Shown: in pieces, positions 25,296-33,881 of the stretch
Layout: each line of letters opens with the position of its first letter
Numbering within the stretch: position 1 is the first letter of the stretch
Assembly: GCA_003650925.1 (NCBI GenBank)
Contig: QMSP01000018.1
Coordinates: 1 to 39,907 of the forward strand
Direction of reading: 5' to 3'
From: Thermoprotei archaeon
GTDB taxonomy: Archaea; Thermoproteota; Thermoprotei; QMSL01
Length of the DNA stretch: 39,907 bases
The notes under the pieces: model-generated
Databases searched by the model: none
What the model saw: only the letters and a program-made list of their open reading frames with translations
Told to the model about the DNA's origin: nothing
Program-made: the position numbers and the translations under genes

Positions 25296-26082
25296 AAATC
25301 TATATCGAGTAGTGTCCCATAGTTCACCTCTACGTCAACTGGTAGTGCGAATGAATATACACGATGTAGACCTGGAGAGAGCACTAGAAGCCCTGAAGTG
25401 GGAGGTTAGCATAGACGACATATACACGGCCTCACTTACATTAGCGATCCTATCCTATCTAGTGAGTACTGTGCTAATGGCTATCCTACTAGGACTTATC
25501 ATAAGTGCTATGTTCTCAACGATAGTATCGTATTTTGTGTTCAAGCTCCTATACTATGAACCCCTGAGAATATACAAGGTTATGACTCTGAGAAGGATCA
25601 GGAGGTTAATACCCATCCTCAATTTTGCACTTAAAAGGTTTTCATCAGAGAAGGTCCCTCTTCACAAGCTCATTGAAATGATATCTTATGCTGAAGAAGA
25701 GCTCTCCTATCTCATCAAGGACTGCAGATTGGGCACTCCGCCTCTGTATGCACTACTTAGGTCGCTTAAGACAGTTGATGGTGCTCATAGACGAGTGATT
25801 GAGATACTCTATCATGCCGAAGCAGATAATCCCAGGTCTTTGTATGGCTTAAGATCTGTTGCCTCCTACTTGTCAAGAAGTCTCAATGCTGCGCTCATGG
25901 AGAGAGTACATGCAATAGAATCTCTAACGCTAGTCTTCATGAGCATCAGCTTCTTCATACCTCTTTTGGTAGGTCTCGTCTATTTCTTCTACAGGCCCCC
26001 TTCCGTAGTGATTGTGCTATCCCTTCTCATATACATAACTCTGCTCACTGCAATATCCAAAGCTTTGGTGAAGGAGCTATGA
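25279..26082 (+). CDS. TadC/FlaJ-like pilus platform protein 1
   Basis: About 267 aa when started at TTG 25279, nine bases after GGAGG, and giving LRSRLENLYR. Earlier starts would overlap the ATPase deeply. Membrane helices lie near 83-115 and 240-290 of the longer frame with a cytoplasmic helical bundle between (RRIRRLIPILNF, LPIL-like, FSSEKVPLHKLIEMIS). This is the layout of one half of a FlaJ/TadC-type platform protein. It is followed by a second, similar gene in ATGA overlap, so the platform may be a heterodimer. Confidence 0.75.
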   Translation: MRSRLENLYRVVSHSSPLRQLVVRMNIHDVDLERALEALKWEVSIDDIYTASLTLAILSYLVSTVLMAILLGLIISAMFSTIVSYFVFKLLYYEPLRIYKVMTLRRIRRLIPILNFALKRFSSEKVPLHKLIEMISYAEEELSYLIKDCRLGTPPLYALLRSLKTVDGAHRRVIEILYHAEADNPRSLYGLRSVASYLSRSLNAALMERVHAIESLTLVFMSISFFIPLLVGLVYFFYRPPSVVIVLSLLIYITLLTAISKALVKEL

Positions 26083-26924
26083 GGTGGCAGAGCTTATTTA
26101 TGTCTCTCATAACATCAGCTCTCATAGCGTTACTTTTCTTGATAAGTGGGCTTTCTCTTATCCTTGTGCTACCTTTAGCGGGTAGCATAGCAATTTTGGC
26201 CTTTATAATGTTTGAAAGAGGCATCAAATACGGCATTAGCAAGAAGGAATCATGGAGAGAACTTGAGAGTCTAGAGCGTATAGTCCAGGATATGGGCTAT
26301 GCCCTTCAGCTCTATAGAACACCTGAGAAAGCAATATTGCACGCACTTATAGCACATGATAGCCCATATTCGTTCAGACTACGACGTATTCTTCAGGAGC
26401 ATGTATTATCAGGCACCTCATTGAAGGATGTATTAAAACTTATTGAAAGTGAAGCTGATGCTGAAGCATCAGTCTATCTTCGAGCGCTAAGAGATATTCT
26501 GAGCACAGAGGGCAGAGGATTGAGTGCAAGCCTCCAGGAGCTGGCCAATGTTATAAGAATTCACCTACAGATTCTAAGGAAGTATGAGAGCTGGACTCGT
26601 AGACAAAGATTCAGAGTCAAGATATTGTCCATAGTAAACTCCCTATCTTTAGCGATAATGGCGAAGGCTTTTTCACTGCTTTCTAGCATTAGTTATACAT
26701 TTCAAGGAATGACCTCTGAGATCAGTGCAGGTATCTTGTCACAGCTACTACTTAGTCCACAGCCAAGCTCAGAGGTACTACCAATAGCCTACCTTCTCTT
26801 CTCCTTTATAACCTCCTACTACATGTCATGTATAACCTTGGAAGAGAAGCCTTTTAGATATTCGTTGTTAGCGTTGCTATCCTATTCCCTGACCTACCTG
26901 GTACTGAGTATAGTACTTGGCTAG
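26079..26924 (+). CDS. TadC/FlaJ-like pilus platform protein 2
   Basis: 281 aa. Two N-terminal helices (LITSALIALLFLISGLSLIL, AGSIAILAFIMFERG), a cytoplasmic helical domain (LYRTPEKAILHALIAH, then LRRILQEHVLSGTSLKDVL) with the T2SF-like pattern, and C-terminal membrane helices (about 195-280). It overlaps the first platform gene by ATGA. The pair resembles TadB/TadC. It probably sits in the membrane above the ATPase and drives pilin insertion. Confidence 0.8.
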   Translation: MRWQSLFMSLITSALIALLFLISGLSLILVLPLAGSIAILAFIMFERGIKYGISKKESWRELESLERIVQDMGYALQLYRTPEKAILHALIAHDSPYSFRLRRILQEHVLSGTSLKDVLKLIESEADAEASVYLRALRDILSTEGRGLSASLQELANVIRIHLQILRKYESWTRRQRFRVKILSIVNSLSLAIMAKAFSLLSSISYTFQGMTSEISAGILSQLLLSPQPSSEVLPIAYLLFSFITSYYMSCITLEEKPFRYSLLALLSYSLTYLVLSIVLG

Positions 26925-26928
26925 CAGA

Positions 26929-26941
26929 GGGGTTTAAATAC
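26929..26941 (+). promoter_or_regulatory. Internal BRE/TATA promoter of the major prepilin
   Basis: GGGGTTTAAATAC, identical over 13 bp to the operon promoter at 22491. It directs a start near 26962, just before the prepilin gene, and would allow the pilin to be made in excess over the motor proteins. Confidence 0.65.
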
Positions 26942-26966
26942 TATGCTAAGATGGGAGACTTAAAGG

Positions 26967-27230
26967 GTGCTGTTGAAATATATAGTGAGAAAGGTGGTAT
27001 TGAAGCTACTCAAGGACAAGAGAGCATCTCCTCTAATAGAGGAAGGCATGCTCATAGGTCTATCAGTGATAACACTAACGATCCTCCTATCCATAATAAC
27101 TGGAATACTTGGTGGCCTTAAGTCGGCTTATGTAGGGGCAGAGAGCTCTTTCAACAACATCATAGAACAAATCATAGGTGAGCTTAACAAGCTATGGGAA
27201 TATGTAACTAGCATACTCAGCGGTGGCTGA
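26967..27230 (+). CDS. Type IV prepilin (probable major subunit)
   Basis: 87 aa starting GTG 26967 or TTG 26973. A basic leader ends KDKRA, then SPLIEEGMLIGLSVITLTIL, the class III signal layout with Glu soon after the cut site and a long hydrophobic helix. The mature protein would be about 67 aa, close to small Flp/Tad pilins. It has its own promoter, as expected for the main filament subunit. The tail is short and uncharged (WEYVTSILSGG). Confidence 0.8.
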   Translation: MLLKYIVRKVVLKLLKDKRASPLIEEGMLIGLSVITLTILLSIITGILGGLKSAYVGAESSFNNIIEQIIGELNKLWEYVTSILSGG

Positions 27231-27233
27231 AAT

Positions 27234-27920
27234 ATGAATCGCTCTAGCGATACCATGCTACCTTGGGCACTACTCCTTATTGTCGCTGTGATGGTAGTGT
27301 ACGGAAAACTGAAACATAACATAGAAGCAATGCCATTAGATGTATTTTCCTCCTTTTTAACTTCATCTCAGGTAATATTAGCACTCTCAGTGTCACTCAT
27401 CTTCATAATAGTCTACCTCATGGTCAAGAAAGTACGAGTTCTCAGACTAGTGGGAAGAGCTTTCCTTCAGATCAAGCTACTTGAGGTCGGCGACAGTTAT
27501 GTGGTGCTTATGGACAGCTCAGGGAGAAAGTACTCCGTAGGCGCTGTAGCCCTTGAAGGTAGTCTTCATCTTGATGAAAGCAACAAGACTGATGCCATGC
27601 GCTACTTGCTTCTTATAAATAAAACAGCCTCTCTATTTGAGTCTCTCAGGGATAATGATATGGACTTCATATTCATAGCTGGGAATCTAAGGAAGCCTCT
27701 TCTCCCAGTTAAGAACAACGTAGAGGAGGTCGTCAGATATCCCGCTGTCTTTATGATCCGTAGTAATACTCCTGAGGAATTAGTTAAAAAGCTCAACTAT
27801 GTTAGGTCGGCATGTATGACCGCTCTTCCTGAACTCGAGGCCAAAGTATTGAAGGCTCATGAAATATTGAACATTCTCTCAGGCTTTTTTCCACTTAGAG
27901 TCGAAGAGTATTCCCCCTAA
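27234..27920 (+). CDS. Two-helix membrane protein upstream of the HerA-like ATPase
   Basis: 228 aa. Two N-terminal membrane helices (MLPWALLLIVAVMVVYG, about 8-24; VILALSVSLIFIIVYLMV, about 47-64) and a soluble domain (about 70-210) of the type DSYVVLMDSSGRKYSVGAV, then LLLINKTASLFESL. This resembles in outline the N-terminal part of VirB4/TraC-like conjugation ATPases, where a membrane-linked alpha/beta domain precedes the motor. I infer it may be the split N-terminal partner of the next gene; no sequence motif proves this. Confidence 0.6.
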   Translation: MNRSSDTMLPWALLLIVAVMVVYGKLKHNIEAMPLDVFSSFLTSSQVILALSVSLIFIIVYLMVKKVRVLRLVGRAFLQIKLLEVGDSYVVLMDSSGRKYSVGAVALEGSLHLDESNKTDAMRYLLLINKTASLFESLRDNDMDFIFIAGNLRKPLLPVKNNVEEVVRYPAVFMIRSNTPEELVKKLNYVRSACMTALPELEAKVLKAHEILNILSGFFPLRVEEYSP

Positions 27921-28041
27921 AGTATCAAGTCTATTATTAGGTCTGGGAGCCTTTGTAGTCTCCTGTATCATAGGCCTAGAAAGCTTCAGATACCTGGGCA
28001 GAAGGCTAACCGAGCTACCAAGCCTCAGAGCAGGAGACATC

Positions 28042-29208
28042 TTGTTGGGCGATGTAATATCACGCGGTAAGTGTATAGGTAAAGCATACCTCAGCTTAGA
28101 TGATATTCGCGCCCACATTGCTATATTTGGAAGCACAGGCACTGGCAAGACAACTACCGCGGCCACACTAGCAGCAAGACTGGCTAAAAAAGGCATAGGC
28201 GTTCTGATACTTGACTGGCACAATGAGTATCGTCATCTCGTCATGGAGTTAGGAGGAAGAATTTTTACCCCAGGCAGGCTTATCTCGCCTCTTGTAATGA
28301 ATCCTCTCGAGATAGAAAACGCAGAAGGAGATCTAATGGAGCATGTAGGCTATCTAACAGATATATTCAGTGAAGTCTTCGCATTTAGTCATCCACAAGC
28401 CTATATGTTCCGCGAAGCCCTCAAGAGAGTTCTAGTCAAAGCCATAAGAGCTGGTAGAACGCCTACTCTAAGCGATGTTCTGAGAGAGATCGAAAGGTAC
28501 CCTATACGGTCTGGCTGGGATCATGAGACCAAAATGGCGCTCATCAGAAGATTGAAACCGCTCACTGAAGGGCAGATAGGCAGAGCTCTCAATGGCGTGT
28601 CAACCACGAAGATAAGCGAACTCTTGAAAGGTGTAGTCTCTATTGAACTAGGCCACTTCAGAGAAGTGGCTGCTAAGAGGCTCTTCGTCTATACGTTGCT
28701 CAAGAAGATATATGATTACAGGCTATCTCAAGGAGTGAGTAGAACTCTACACCACATAGTGATAATCGAGGAGGCCTCCAATATAATTCCTAAGGCCTTA
28801 ACCAGTGAAACGCTGAGAATTGTTGAGAGAATGCTATGTGAGCTCAGAAAGTTCGGAGAAGGGATAGTGATAGTGTCTCAATCACCATCCTCGATATCAG
28901 AGCAGGCTCTGAGAAATACGGCTATTAAAATATGTCATGCGTTAAGGGAGGGAGTAGATATAAGAGTAATCAGTGACGCCATGGGGCTAAGTGAAGAGCA
29001 AAGAGCAGTGCTACGGCTTCTAGAGACCGGCATGGCAGTGGTCTTCTCTCCTAGCATAGGACAAAACCTCCTTGTCAAGATCAAGCCCCCAGAAGAAGCT
29101 CTTCAACCAATGCTGATAAGCGATAAAGAAGTGGCTAAATACATGAGAGCGAGGCAGTCTAATCATGAAGGAGAACTGGAGTTGGAGATCACACTGGACT
29201 CCTCATAA
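28042..29208 (+). CDS. HerA/VirB4-like ATPase (DNA translocation type)
   Basis: 388 aa from TTG 28042. Walker A GSTGTGKT (30-37, K36), VLILDWHNEYRH, Walker B IVIIEEASN, and a VSQSPSS sensor segment are typical of HerA/FtsK-superfamily pumps that move DNA or act in conjugation (VirB4, CedB). The frame stays open upstream to 27871 and encodes a membrane-like stretch (SSLLLGLGAFVVSCIIGLE) and RAGDI directly before this start, but no ATG, GTG or TTG is there; ATT at 27910 is the nearest conceivable earlier start. Its place in a pilus operon is unusual and suggests DNA handling. It overlaps the convergent kinase gene by 46 bp. Confidence 0.88.
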   Translation: MLGDVISRGKCIGKAYLSLDDIRAHIAIFGSTGTGKTTTAATLAARLAKKGIGVLILDWHNEYRHLVMELGGRIFTPGRLISPLVMNPLEIENAEGDLMEHVGYLTDIFSEVFAFSHPQAYMFREALKRVLVKAIRAGRTPTLSDVLREIERYPIRSGWDHETKMALIRRLKPLTEGQIGRALNGVSTTKISELLKGVVSIELGHFREVAAKRLFVYTLLKKIYDYRLSQGVSRTLHHIVIIEEASNIIPKALTSETLRIVERMLCELRKFGEGIVIVSQSPSSISEQALRNTAIKICHALREGVDIRVISDAMGLSEEQRAVLRLLETGMAVVFSPSIGQNLLVKIKPPEEALQPMLISDKEVAKYMRARQSNHEGELELEITLDSS

Positions 29209-29783
29209 ACTTCTCTGATAAGAGACCTTAACTCAAAGGGGTCTGGGTATTTTAGAGTCCAGTCAATCCATCCCTGTCTCCTGACTACTTTCCTCCTTAT
29301 CAAACCTGCGATATCATGACAGATATCAGAAGGGGTTCCTTCTGTCGTATCGATCTCTATTACTTTTTCCTCATCATACCAGTCCAGAGCTTCACTCAAA
29401 CAGACTCCAATGAGCTCAGCCTCTACATTCTCTATTATTTTCTCTAGACTCCAACCTCTTGCGATGAGCCTTTTAGCCAAGACCAGCGGATCAGTGCGTA
29501 GCACTATTACGAAATCCACATCATCATTGAAGAGAATATCAGGTATTAGGGAGTCTACTATGATATTCCTAGTTGTTGTGATGTCACTGTGAAGGAACCT
29601 TCTAACCTTCTCGGTATCCACTTCCCACGACTTCCTCTCCTCATCATACCTCTCGGCCAGTCCTCTCTCCAAGATATAATCGAGCAAGTTGAGATATCTC
29701 AAGCCTAGAATGCTGGCAAGCTTCTTAGCGATAAGAGTTTTCCCCGTTCCAGGAGTTCCTGTTACAATAAGCACGAGGCCCAT
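29163..29783 (-). CDS. AK6/Fap7-type adenylate kinase-like NTPase
   Basis: 206 aa. Walker A GTPGTGKT (8-15), RYLNLLDYILERGL, a lid-type LAKRLIARGWS and a DPFELRSLI tail. In eukaryotes and archaea the AK6/Fap7 family has adenylate kinase activity and a role in small ribosomal subunit maturation. ATG at 29783 gives MGLVLIVTGTPG. It stands alone between the thermosome gene and the filament locus; its 3' end overlaps the HerA-like gene. Confidence 0.85.
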   Translation of the reverse strand: MGLVLIVTGTPGTGKTLIAKKLASILGLRYLNLLDYILERGLAERYDEERKSWEVDTEKVRRFLHSDITTTRNIIVDSLIPDILFNDDVDFVIVLRTDPLVLAKRLIARGWSLEKIIENVEAELIGVCLSEALDWYDEEKVIEIDTTEGTPSDICHDIAGLIRRKVVRRQGWIDWTLKYPDPFELRSLIREVYEESSVISNSSSPS

Positions 29784-29874
29784 AGGATATCTCCTGACAA
29801 ATTAATTATGAAGCACAAAAATCATAAAACATTAATCTACATGACTAAAGACTTAAGGGTATGATGTTTCTACT

Positions 29875-31542
29875 CTAGAACTCTGTGCTCTCCTCCTCTT
29901 TCTTCTCCTCCTCTCTTCTTTCCTCTTTCTTCTCCTCTAATCTGCTAGCGGCGATTATATCATCGATTCTCAGTATAAGAGTCGCAGCTTCTAGCGCTGA
30001 TTTTATGGCCTGTAGTTTTACGCTTATAGGCTCTACTACGCCTAGAGACACCATGTCTGCTACTTTGCCACTAAAGACATCTATGCCATACTTCCAGCCA
30101 TCTGGTCTCTCAGCATGTATAGCTCTAAGCTCTGTTATTATATCTATTGGGTCAAGCCCAGCATTCTCTGCCAAGGTCTTTGGCACTATCTCCAGTGCAT
30201 TAGCGAAGGCCTCTATGGCATACTGCTCTCTTCCTCCTACAGTAGCTGCATACTCTCTTAACACTCTGGCTATCTCTATCTCACATGCTCCTCCTCCTGG
30301 CACTATCTTACTATCTTCAATGGCATCGGCTACTACGCTAAGAGCATCTATCAGAGACCTCTCAGCCTCATCCACGACCTTCTCAAGCCCACCTCTTATT
30401 AGTATGCTCACAGCCCTTGGATTCTTACAACCTTCAACGAATACCATCCTCTCTTCTGCTACTTTCCTCTCTTCTACTAGCTTTGCATAACCTAAGTCTT
30501 TCTCTGTCAGATCTTCGATGTTCGTCACGATCCTTGCTCCTGTTGCTCTTGCTAGTTTCTCCATATCACTCTTTTTAACACGCCTAACAGCCAAAATACC
30601 ATACTTAGCAAGATAATGCTGAGCCATATCGTCTATACCTTTCTGGCAGAAGACAACATTAGCGCCTATCTTCTTAAGCTTCTCAACCATTTCCCTAAGC
30701 ATTCTCTCTTCTTCCTCTATGAAGGCTCTCATCTGTGAAGGATCACGGATCCTTATTTCAGCATCATACTCTGGCTTCTCGACCTCAAGTGGACAATTAA
30801 GCAAGGCTATCTTAGCATTTTCAATTCTCTTTGGCATTCCAGGATGAACTACCTCCTTGTCTATTATGATCCCGTATACTAACTGTGTATCGAAGAGACT
30901 GCCTCCTTGCTTCTTTATAAGCTGTATATGGTCCGTATCCGCTACCCACTCTCCATTCTTCTTCTCAGCTACCTGCTTCACAGCCTTGACTGCTAGTTCT
31001 GCAAAGTATTCCCTACTGGCTGCGACTGCTTTACTGTACATGGCTGTTATGGCAACCCTTTTTAGTGTCTCATCTTCCTCATACTTCACTGGAATTGCTA
31101 TCTTCTCGAGAACCTCTCTGGCTTTATCAGCAGCTTTCTTAAATCCGCTTATGATCACCGTTGGATGTATATTCTTATCGAGAAGTGATTCAGCCTCTTT
31201 TAGTAGCTCTCCTGCCAGAACCACTGCCGTTGTAGTTCCATCACCCACCTCATCATCCTGAGCTTTAGCTATCTCAACCATCAACTTAGCAGCTGGGTGC
31301 TGTACATCCATCTCATCAAGTATAGTAGCACCATCGTTAGTTACAGTAACATCTCCAAGGCTATCTATGAGCATCTTGTCCATACCCTTAGGGCCTAGAG
31401 TCGTTCTCAGAGTTTCTGCAATAGCCCTTGCTGCCATTATGTTAATCCTCATAGCTTCTCTTCCTGTGGTTCTAGTAGTGCCTTCCTTTAGAATGAGTAC
31501 TGGTACTCCTCCTAGCTGAGCTATTGGCTGAGGCTGAGACAT
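29875..31542 (-). CDS. thsA: Thermosome subunit (group II chaperonin)
   Basis: About 555 aa from ATG 31542 ([12 protein letters not shown]), which follows AGAGGTG. It folds proteins inside a two-ring, ATP-driven chamber. ATP-binding and hydrolysis motifs [19 protein letters not shown] and [13 protein letters not shown] are present, as are the helical-protrusion region and VPGGGACE. The C-terminus is an acidic Glu/Lys tail ([15 protein letters not shown]) rather than a GGM repeat. Starting further upstream at 31587 would lie before the likely transcript start. Confidence 0.97.
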   Translation of the reverse strand: MSQPQPIAQLGGVPVLILKEGTTRTTGREAMRINIMAARAIAETLRTTLGPKGMDKMLIDSLGDVTVTNDGATILDEMDVQHPAAKLMVEIAKAQDDEVGDGTTTAVVLAGELLKEAESLLDKNIHPTVIISGFKKAADKAREVLEKIAIPVKYEEDETLKRVAITAMYSKAVAASREYFAELAVKAVKQVAEKKNGEWVADTDHIQLIKKQGGSLFDTQLVYGIIIDKEVVHPGMPKRIENAKIALLNCPLEVEKPEYDAEIRIRDPSQMRAFIEEEERMLREMVEKLKKIGANVVFCQKGIDDMAQHYLAKYGILAVRRVKKSDMEKLARATGARIVTNIEDLTEKDLGYAKLVEERKVAEERMVFVEGCKNPRAVSILIRGGLEKVVDEAERSLIDALSVVADAIEDSKIVPGGGACEIEIARVLREYAATVGGREQYAIEAFANALEIVPKTLAENAGLDPIDIITELRAIHAERPDGWKYGIDVFSGKVADMVSLGVVEPISVKLQAIKSALEAATLILRIDDIIAASRLEEKKEERREEEKKEEESTEF

Positions 31543-31590
31543 ACATAACACCTCTTTCTGATGATTGCGTTTATTGTGTACTTGCACTTC

Positions 31591-31600
31591 TATTTAAACT
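31591..31600 (-). promoter_or_regulatory. TATA box of the thermosome gene
   Basis: On the minus strand AGTTTAAATA, about 25 bp before a predicted transcript start near 31567. This leaves a short leader that contains the AGAGGTG ribosome site and supports the ATG at 31542. Confidence 0.6.
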
Positions 31601-31646
31601 TATCTTAAAGACATGTTACGAGGCACTTACCATGAGCTCACTGACC

Positions 31647-31877
31647 CTAGATCGCATATCCAAGTAGGCGTGCAAATCTCCGGGCAGCTAACTTTACATC
31701 CTCTTTAGTGACTGTCTTACGACCAGCATGTCTTGCCAGCTCAAGAGCTTCTTTTGCTATTTCAAACGCTATAGCTTCAACAATATCTCTAAGGGCCTCA
31801 GTTGCTCCATCACTAACCCTTTCTGCTCCAGCTTTTCTTATTATTCTATCAAGAGGAGCAAGTGGTAACTCAGGCAA
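31647..31877 (-). CDS. Archaeal histone
   Basis: 76 aa when started at TTG 31877, six bases after GGAGGG, giving [20 protein letters not shown], the normal histone N-terminus. The histone fold runs to the end ([31 protein letters not shown]). The longer frame from TTG 31910 would add 11 residues and run through the ribosome site. It packs DNA as dimers or longer filaments. Histones are missing from Sulfolobales and most Desulfurococcales, so this helps place the organism. Confidence 0.93.
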   Translation of the reverse strand: MPELPLAPLDRIIRKAGAERVSDGATEALRDIVEAIAFEIAKEALELARHAGRKTVTKEDVKLAARRFARLLGYAI

Positions 31878-32076
31878 GCCAAACCCTCCTACTACTTTAT
31901 ATGAAGTCAAAGTACCTTAAGCATGCTAAGCCTTTAACTCTTACGCTAGAAGCACTGAATTTCTAGAGAACTTCTCATAGAGATTATCAGAGCATTTCAA
32001 TATTCCCTTATTCCATTTTACTCTTATACTAATACATGTTTGTAGAGGAGGATAGGCTGAGATTTCAAGCAAATCT

Positions 32077-32083
32077 TTTAAAT
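32077..32083 (+). promoter_or_regulatory. TATA box of the S17e gene
   Basis: TTTAAAT in CTTTTAAATCGG, predicting a transcript start near 32105, before the GGAAGGTGG ribosome site and ATG 32121. The remainder of the 243-bp gap to the histone start (31878-32120) carries no gene I can see. Confidence 0.5.
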
Positions 32084-32120
32084 CGGTACGCTAGCTTTTA
32101 CGAAGGAAGGTGGCTGTTAA

Positions 32121-32363
32121 ATGGGCAAAGTCAGACCACGTATAGTAAAGAGACTAGCTCGAGAACTTCTTGAACTATATGGCGATAAGTTTACAACAGA
32201 TTTCGAGACCAACAAGAAGCTCGTTAAAGAGTTAACGAATATAACATCAAAGAGGCTTAGAAATCGAGTAGCTGGATACATAACTCATCTAATGAAGATA
32301 AAAATGCAACAACAGGCAACATTGGAGGCAGCTGAAGAGGCAAGCCTTAAATCAGGGTCATGA
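32121..32363 (+). CDS. rps17e: Small-subunit ribosomal protein S17e
   Basis: 80 aa. [20 protein letters not shown] and [30 protein letters not shown] are diagnostic of S17e, a helical protein of the archaeal/eukaryotic small subunit. The GGAAGGTGG ribosome site precedes the ATG. A C/D-type RNA candidate lies directly after its stop and could come from the same transcript. Confidence 0.95.
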   Translation: MGKVRPRIVKRLARELLELYGDKFTTDFETNKKLVKELTNITSKRLRNRVAGYITHLMKIKMQQQATLEAAEEASLKSGS

Positions 32364-32374
32364 CAGATAAAGAC

Positions 32375-32432
32375 AAGGGATGAGGATACTGACCTGCGCT
32401 GAGCGATGAAGAAATGCACCTGACTGACCCTT
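32375..32432 (+). ncRNA. Probable C/D box sRNA downstream of S17e
   Basis: Terminal stem AAGGG/CCCTT (32375-32379 and 32428-32432) directly flanks box C ATGAGGA (32380-32386, one change from consensus) and box D CTGA (32424-32427), a kink-turn layout. Box D' CTGA (32399-32402) lies after a canonical 12-nt guide TACTGACCTGCG. Box C' is GCGATGA (32403-32409), followed by a 14-nt spacer, or 10 nt to an extra CTGA at 32420. It sits in the 110-bp gap between S17e and the phosphoesterase. Targets are not identifiable here. Confidence 0.6.
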
Positions 32433-32473
32433 CTTTAAAGAGGAAACCACTAAAGGCCATACAGGGAGAGGAG

Positions 32474-33157
32474 ATGAAGACGCTACTGATTATATCCGAT
32501 ATACATGGCTCATTAGGCGCTATAAGTAGGTTGAGGAAAGCACTGCTTCAAACCAAGGTGCGTCCTGAATGCATCATAGTAGCTGGTGACCTAACTCACT
32601 TTGGCGATTATGACCAAGCTAAGGAGATAATCAAATTGCTTAGAGAACTGGGTTCTAGCGATATAGTCTATGTCCCTGGCAACTGTGATCCTCCCTCTCT
32701 CCTCAACAGAGAGATACAAGGAGCGCACTTAATTCATCTAAGGCCTTACATGTCCAATGATCTAATTTTCATAGGGATAGGCGGTGGTGGCATATCCCCC
32801 TTCAACACCTATATAGAATTCACTGAAGAGGAGTTTGAGTATCTCACAAATAAGCTGCTCCATTTGGTAAAGAAGCGTAGAGACCATGTAGTGCTAGTCA
32901 CTCACCAGCCTCCTTACATGACTAGCCTTGACATAGTATATAGTGGAGAGCACATTGGAAGTAAGTCCATAAGGAGATTAATCCAAGCCCTTAGACCACT
33001 TCTTCATGTATGTGGCCACGTGCATGAAGCAAGAGGTATTGAGAGACTTAACAGCACTCACTCTATCAACCCAGGACCTTTGAGAAAAGGTTATTATGCT
33101 ATAGCTAGAGTAAGTCTAGACAAGCAAATAGTAGAGCTGAGCCTAAAGAGGTGTTGA
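32474..33157 (+). CDS. Calcineurin-like metallophosphoesterase
   Basis: About 227 aa from ATG 32474 (MKTLLIISDIHG), which follows GGGAGAGGAG. All metal-binding motifs are present: SDIHG, VAGDLTHFGD, VPGNCD, THQPP and CGHVHEA. It resembles YfcE-like phosphodiesterases with a two-metal site; the substrate is unknown. It is followed by the FKBP gene with one base between them, so the two are co-transcribed. Confidence 0.9.
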   Translation: MKTLLIISDIHGSLGAISRLRKALLQTKVRPECIIVAGDLTHFGDYDQAKEIIKLLRELGSSDIVYVPGNCDPPSLLNREIQGAHLIHLRPYMSNDLIFIGIGGGGISPFNTYIEFTEEEFEYLTNKLLHLVKKRRDHVVLVTHQPPYMTSLDIVYSGEHIGSKSIRRLIQALRPLLHVCGHVHEARGIERLNSTHSINPGPLRKGYYAIARVSLDKQIVELSLKRC

Positions 33158-33158
33158 T

Positions 33159-33881
33159 ATGCCCCTAGAAGATGGTGACTTCATCCTCGTAGAGTATACT
33201 GCTAAAGTTAAAGATGAGGATAGAGTATTTGAGACAACGGATCCAGAGGAAGCAAAGAAGGCTGGGATATATGATGAGAGCGAGGTCTATGGTCCTCGCC
33301 TCGTAGTCCTAGGAGAGGGCTGGCTACTCAAAGGACTAGAGGAAGAATTGAAGCACATGGAAGTTGGTGAGGAGAAGGAGATAGTGCTCCCCCCTGAGAA
33401 AGCCTTTGGACAGAGAGATCCGTCCAAGGTAAGGGTGATGCCAGCAAGAGAGCTTACAAGAAGAGGAATAAGGCTAATTGTAGGTAGCATGGTCAATATA
33501 GATGGAAGACTAGCTGTCATCAGAAGTGTAGGTAGTGGAAGAGTTGTTGTCGACTTTAATCATCCCCTAGCTGGTAGAACCATCATCTATAAGGTCAAAG
33601 TAGTCAAGAAACTTGAAAGTCCTGAGGAGAAAATAAGAGAGCTACTGAGGTTAAGAATACCCAAGATAGAGTCTGAAAAATTACATGTAATGCTACAGAA
33701 TAGCATCGCTGAGATAAAGTTTCCTAAAGAAGCTCTTGCCTTAGAGAACATACAGTTGGCAAAAAGAGCTCTCATAGAAGATATTCGCAGATTCCTGAAA
33801 AATGTAAAACTAGTGCGCTTTATAGAAGAATTTCCTCTTGAGGAAGAGGAAGCTAAAGAGGCTCAAGGAGGACAAGCCTAA
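33159..33881 (+). CDS. FKBP-type peptidyl-prolyl isomerase (SlyD-like, long form)
   Basis: 240 aa. The FKBP domain (FILVEYTAKV, VLGEGWLLKGLEEEL, GEEKEIVLPPEKAFGQRD, ending VDFNHPLAGRTIIYKVKV) includes the inserted flap domain of archaeal long FKBPs. A C-terminal extension (about 155-240) is helical and ends in an acidic Glu/Ala tail. It speeds proline isomerisation and acts as a chaperone. It overlaps the convergent UPF0179 gene by 29 bp. Confidence 0.92.
   Translation: MPLEDGDFILVEYTAKVKDEDRVFETTDPEEAKKAGIYDESEVYGPRLVVLGEGWLLKGLEEELKHMEVGEEKEIVLPPEKAFGQRDPSKVRVMPARELTRRGIRLIVGSMVNIDGRLAVIRSVGSGRVVVDFNHPLAGRTIIYKVKVVKKLESPEEKIRELLRLRIPKIESEKLHVMLQNSIAEIKFPKEALALENIQLAKRALIEDIRRFLKNVKLVRFIEEFPLEEEEAKEAQGGQA

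Noticed and set aside
27559-27588. TTGATGA followed 11 nt later by CTGA inside the 27234 gene, looking like half a C/D RNA
   Set aside because: No C'/D half follows, and the sequence is inside a coding region.
29885-30490. 201-codon frame antisense to the thermosome gene
   Set aside because: Ser-rich shadow frame produced by the codon pattern of the opposite strand; the thermosome reading is certain.
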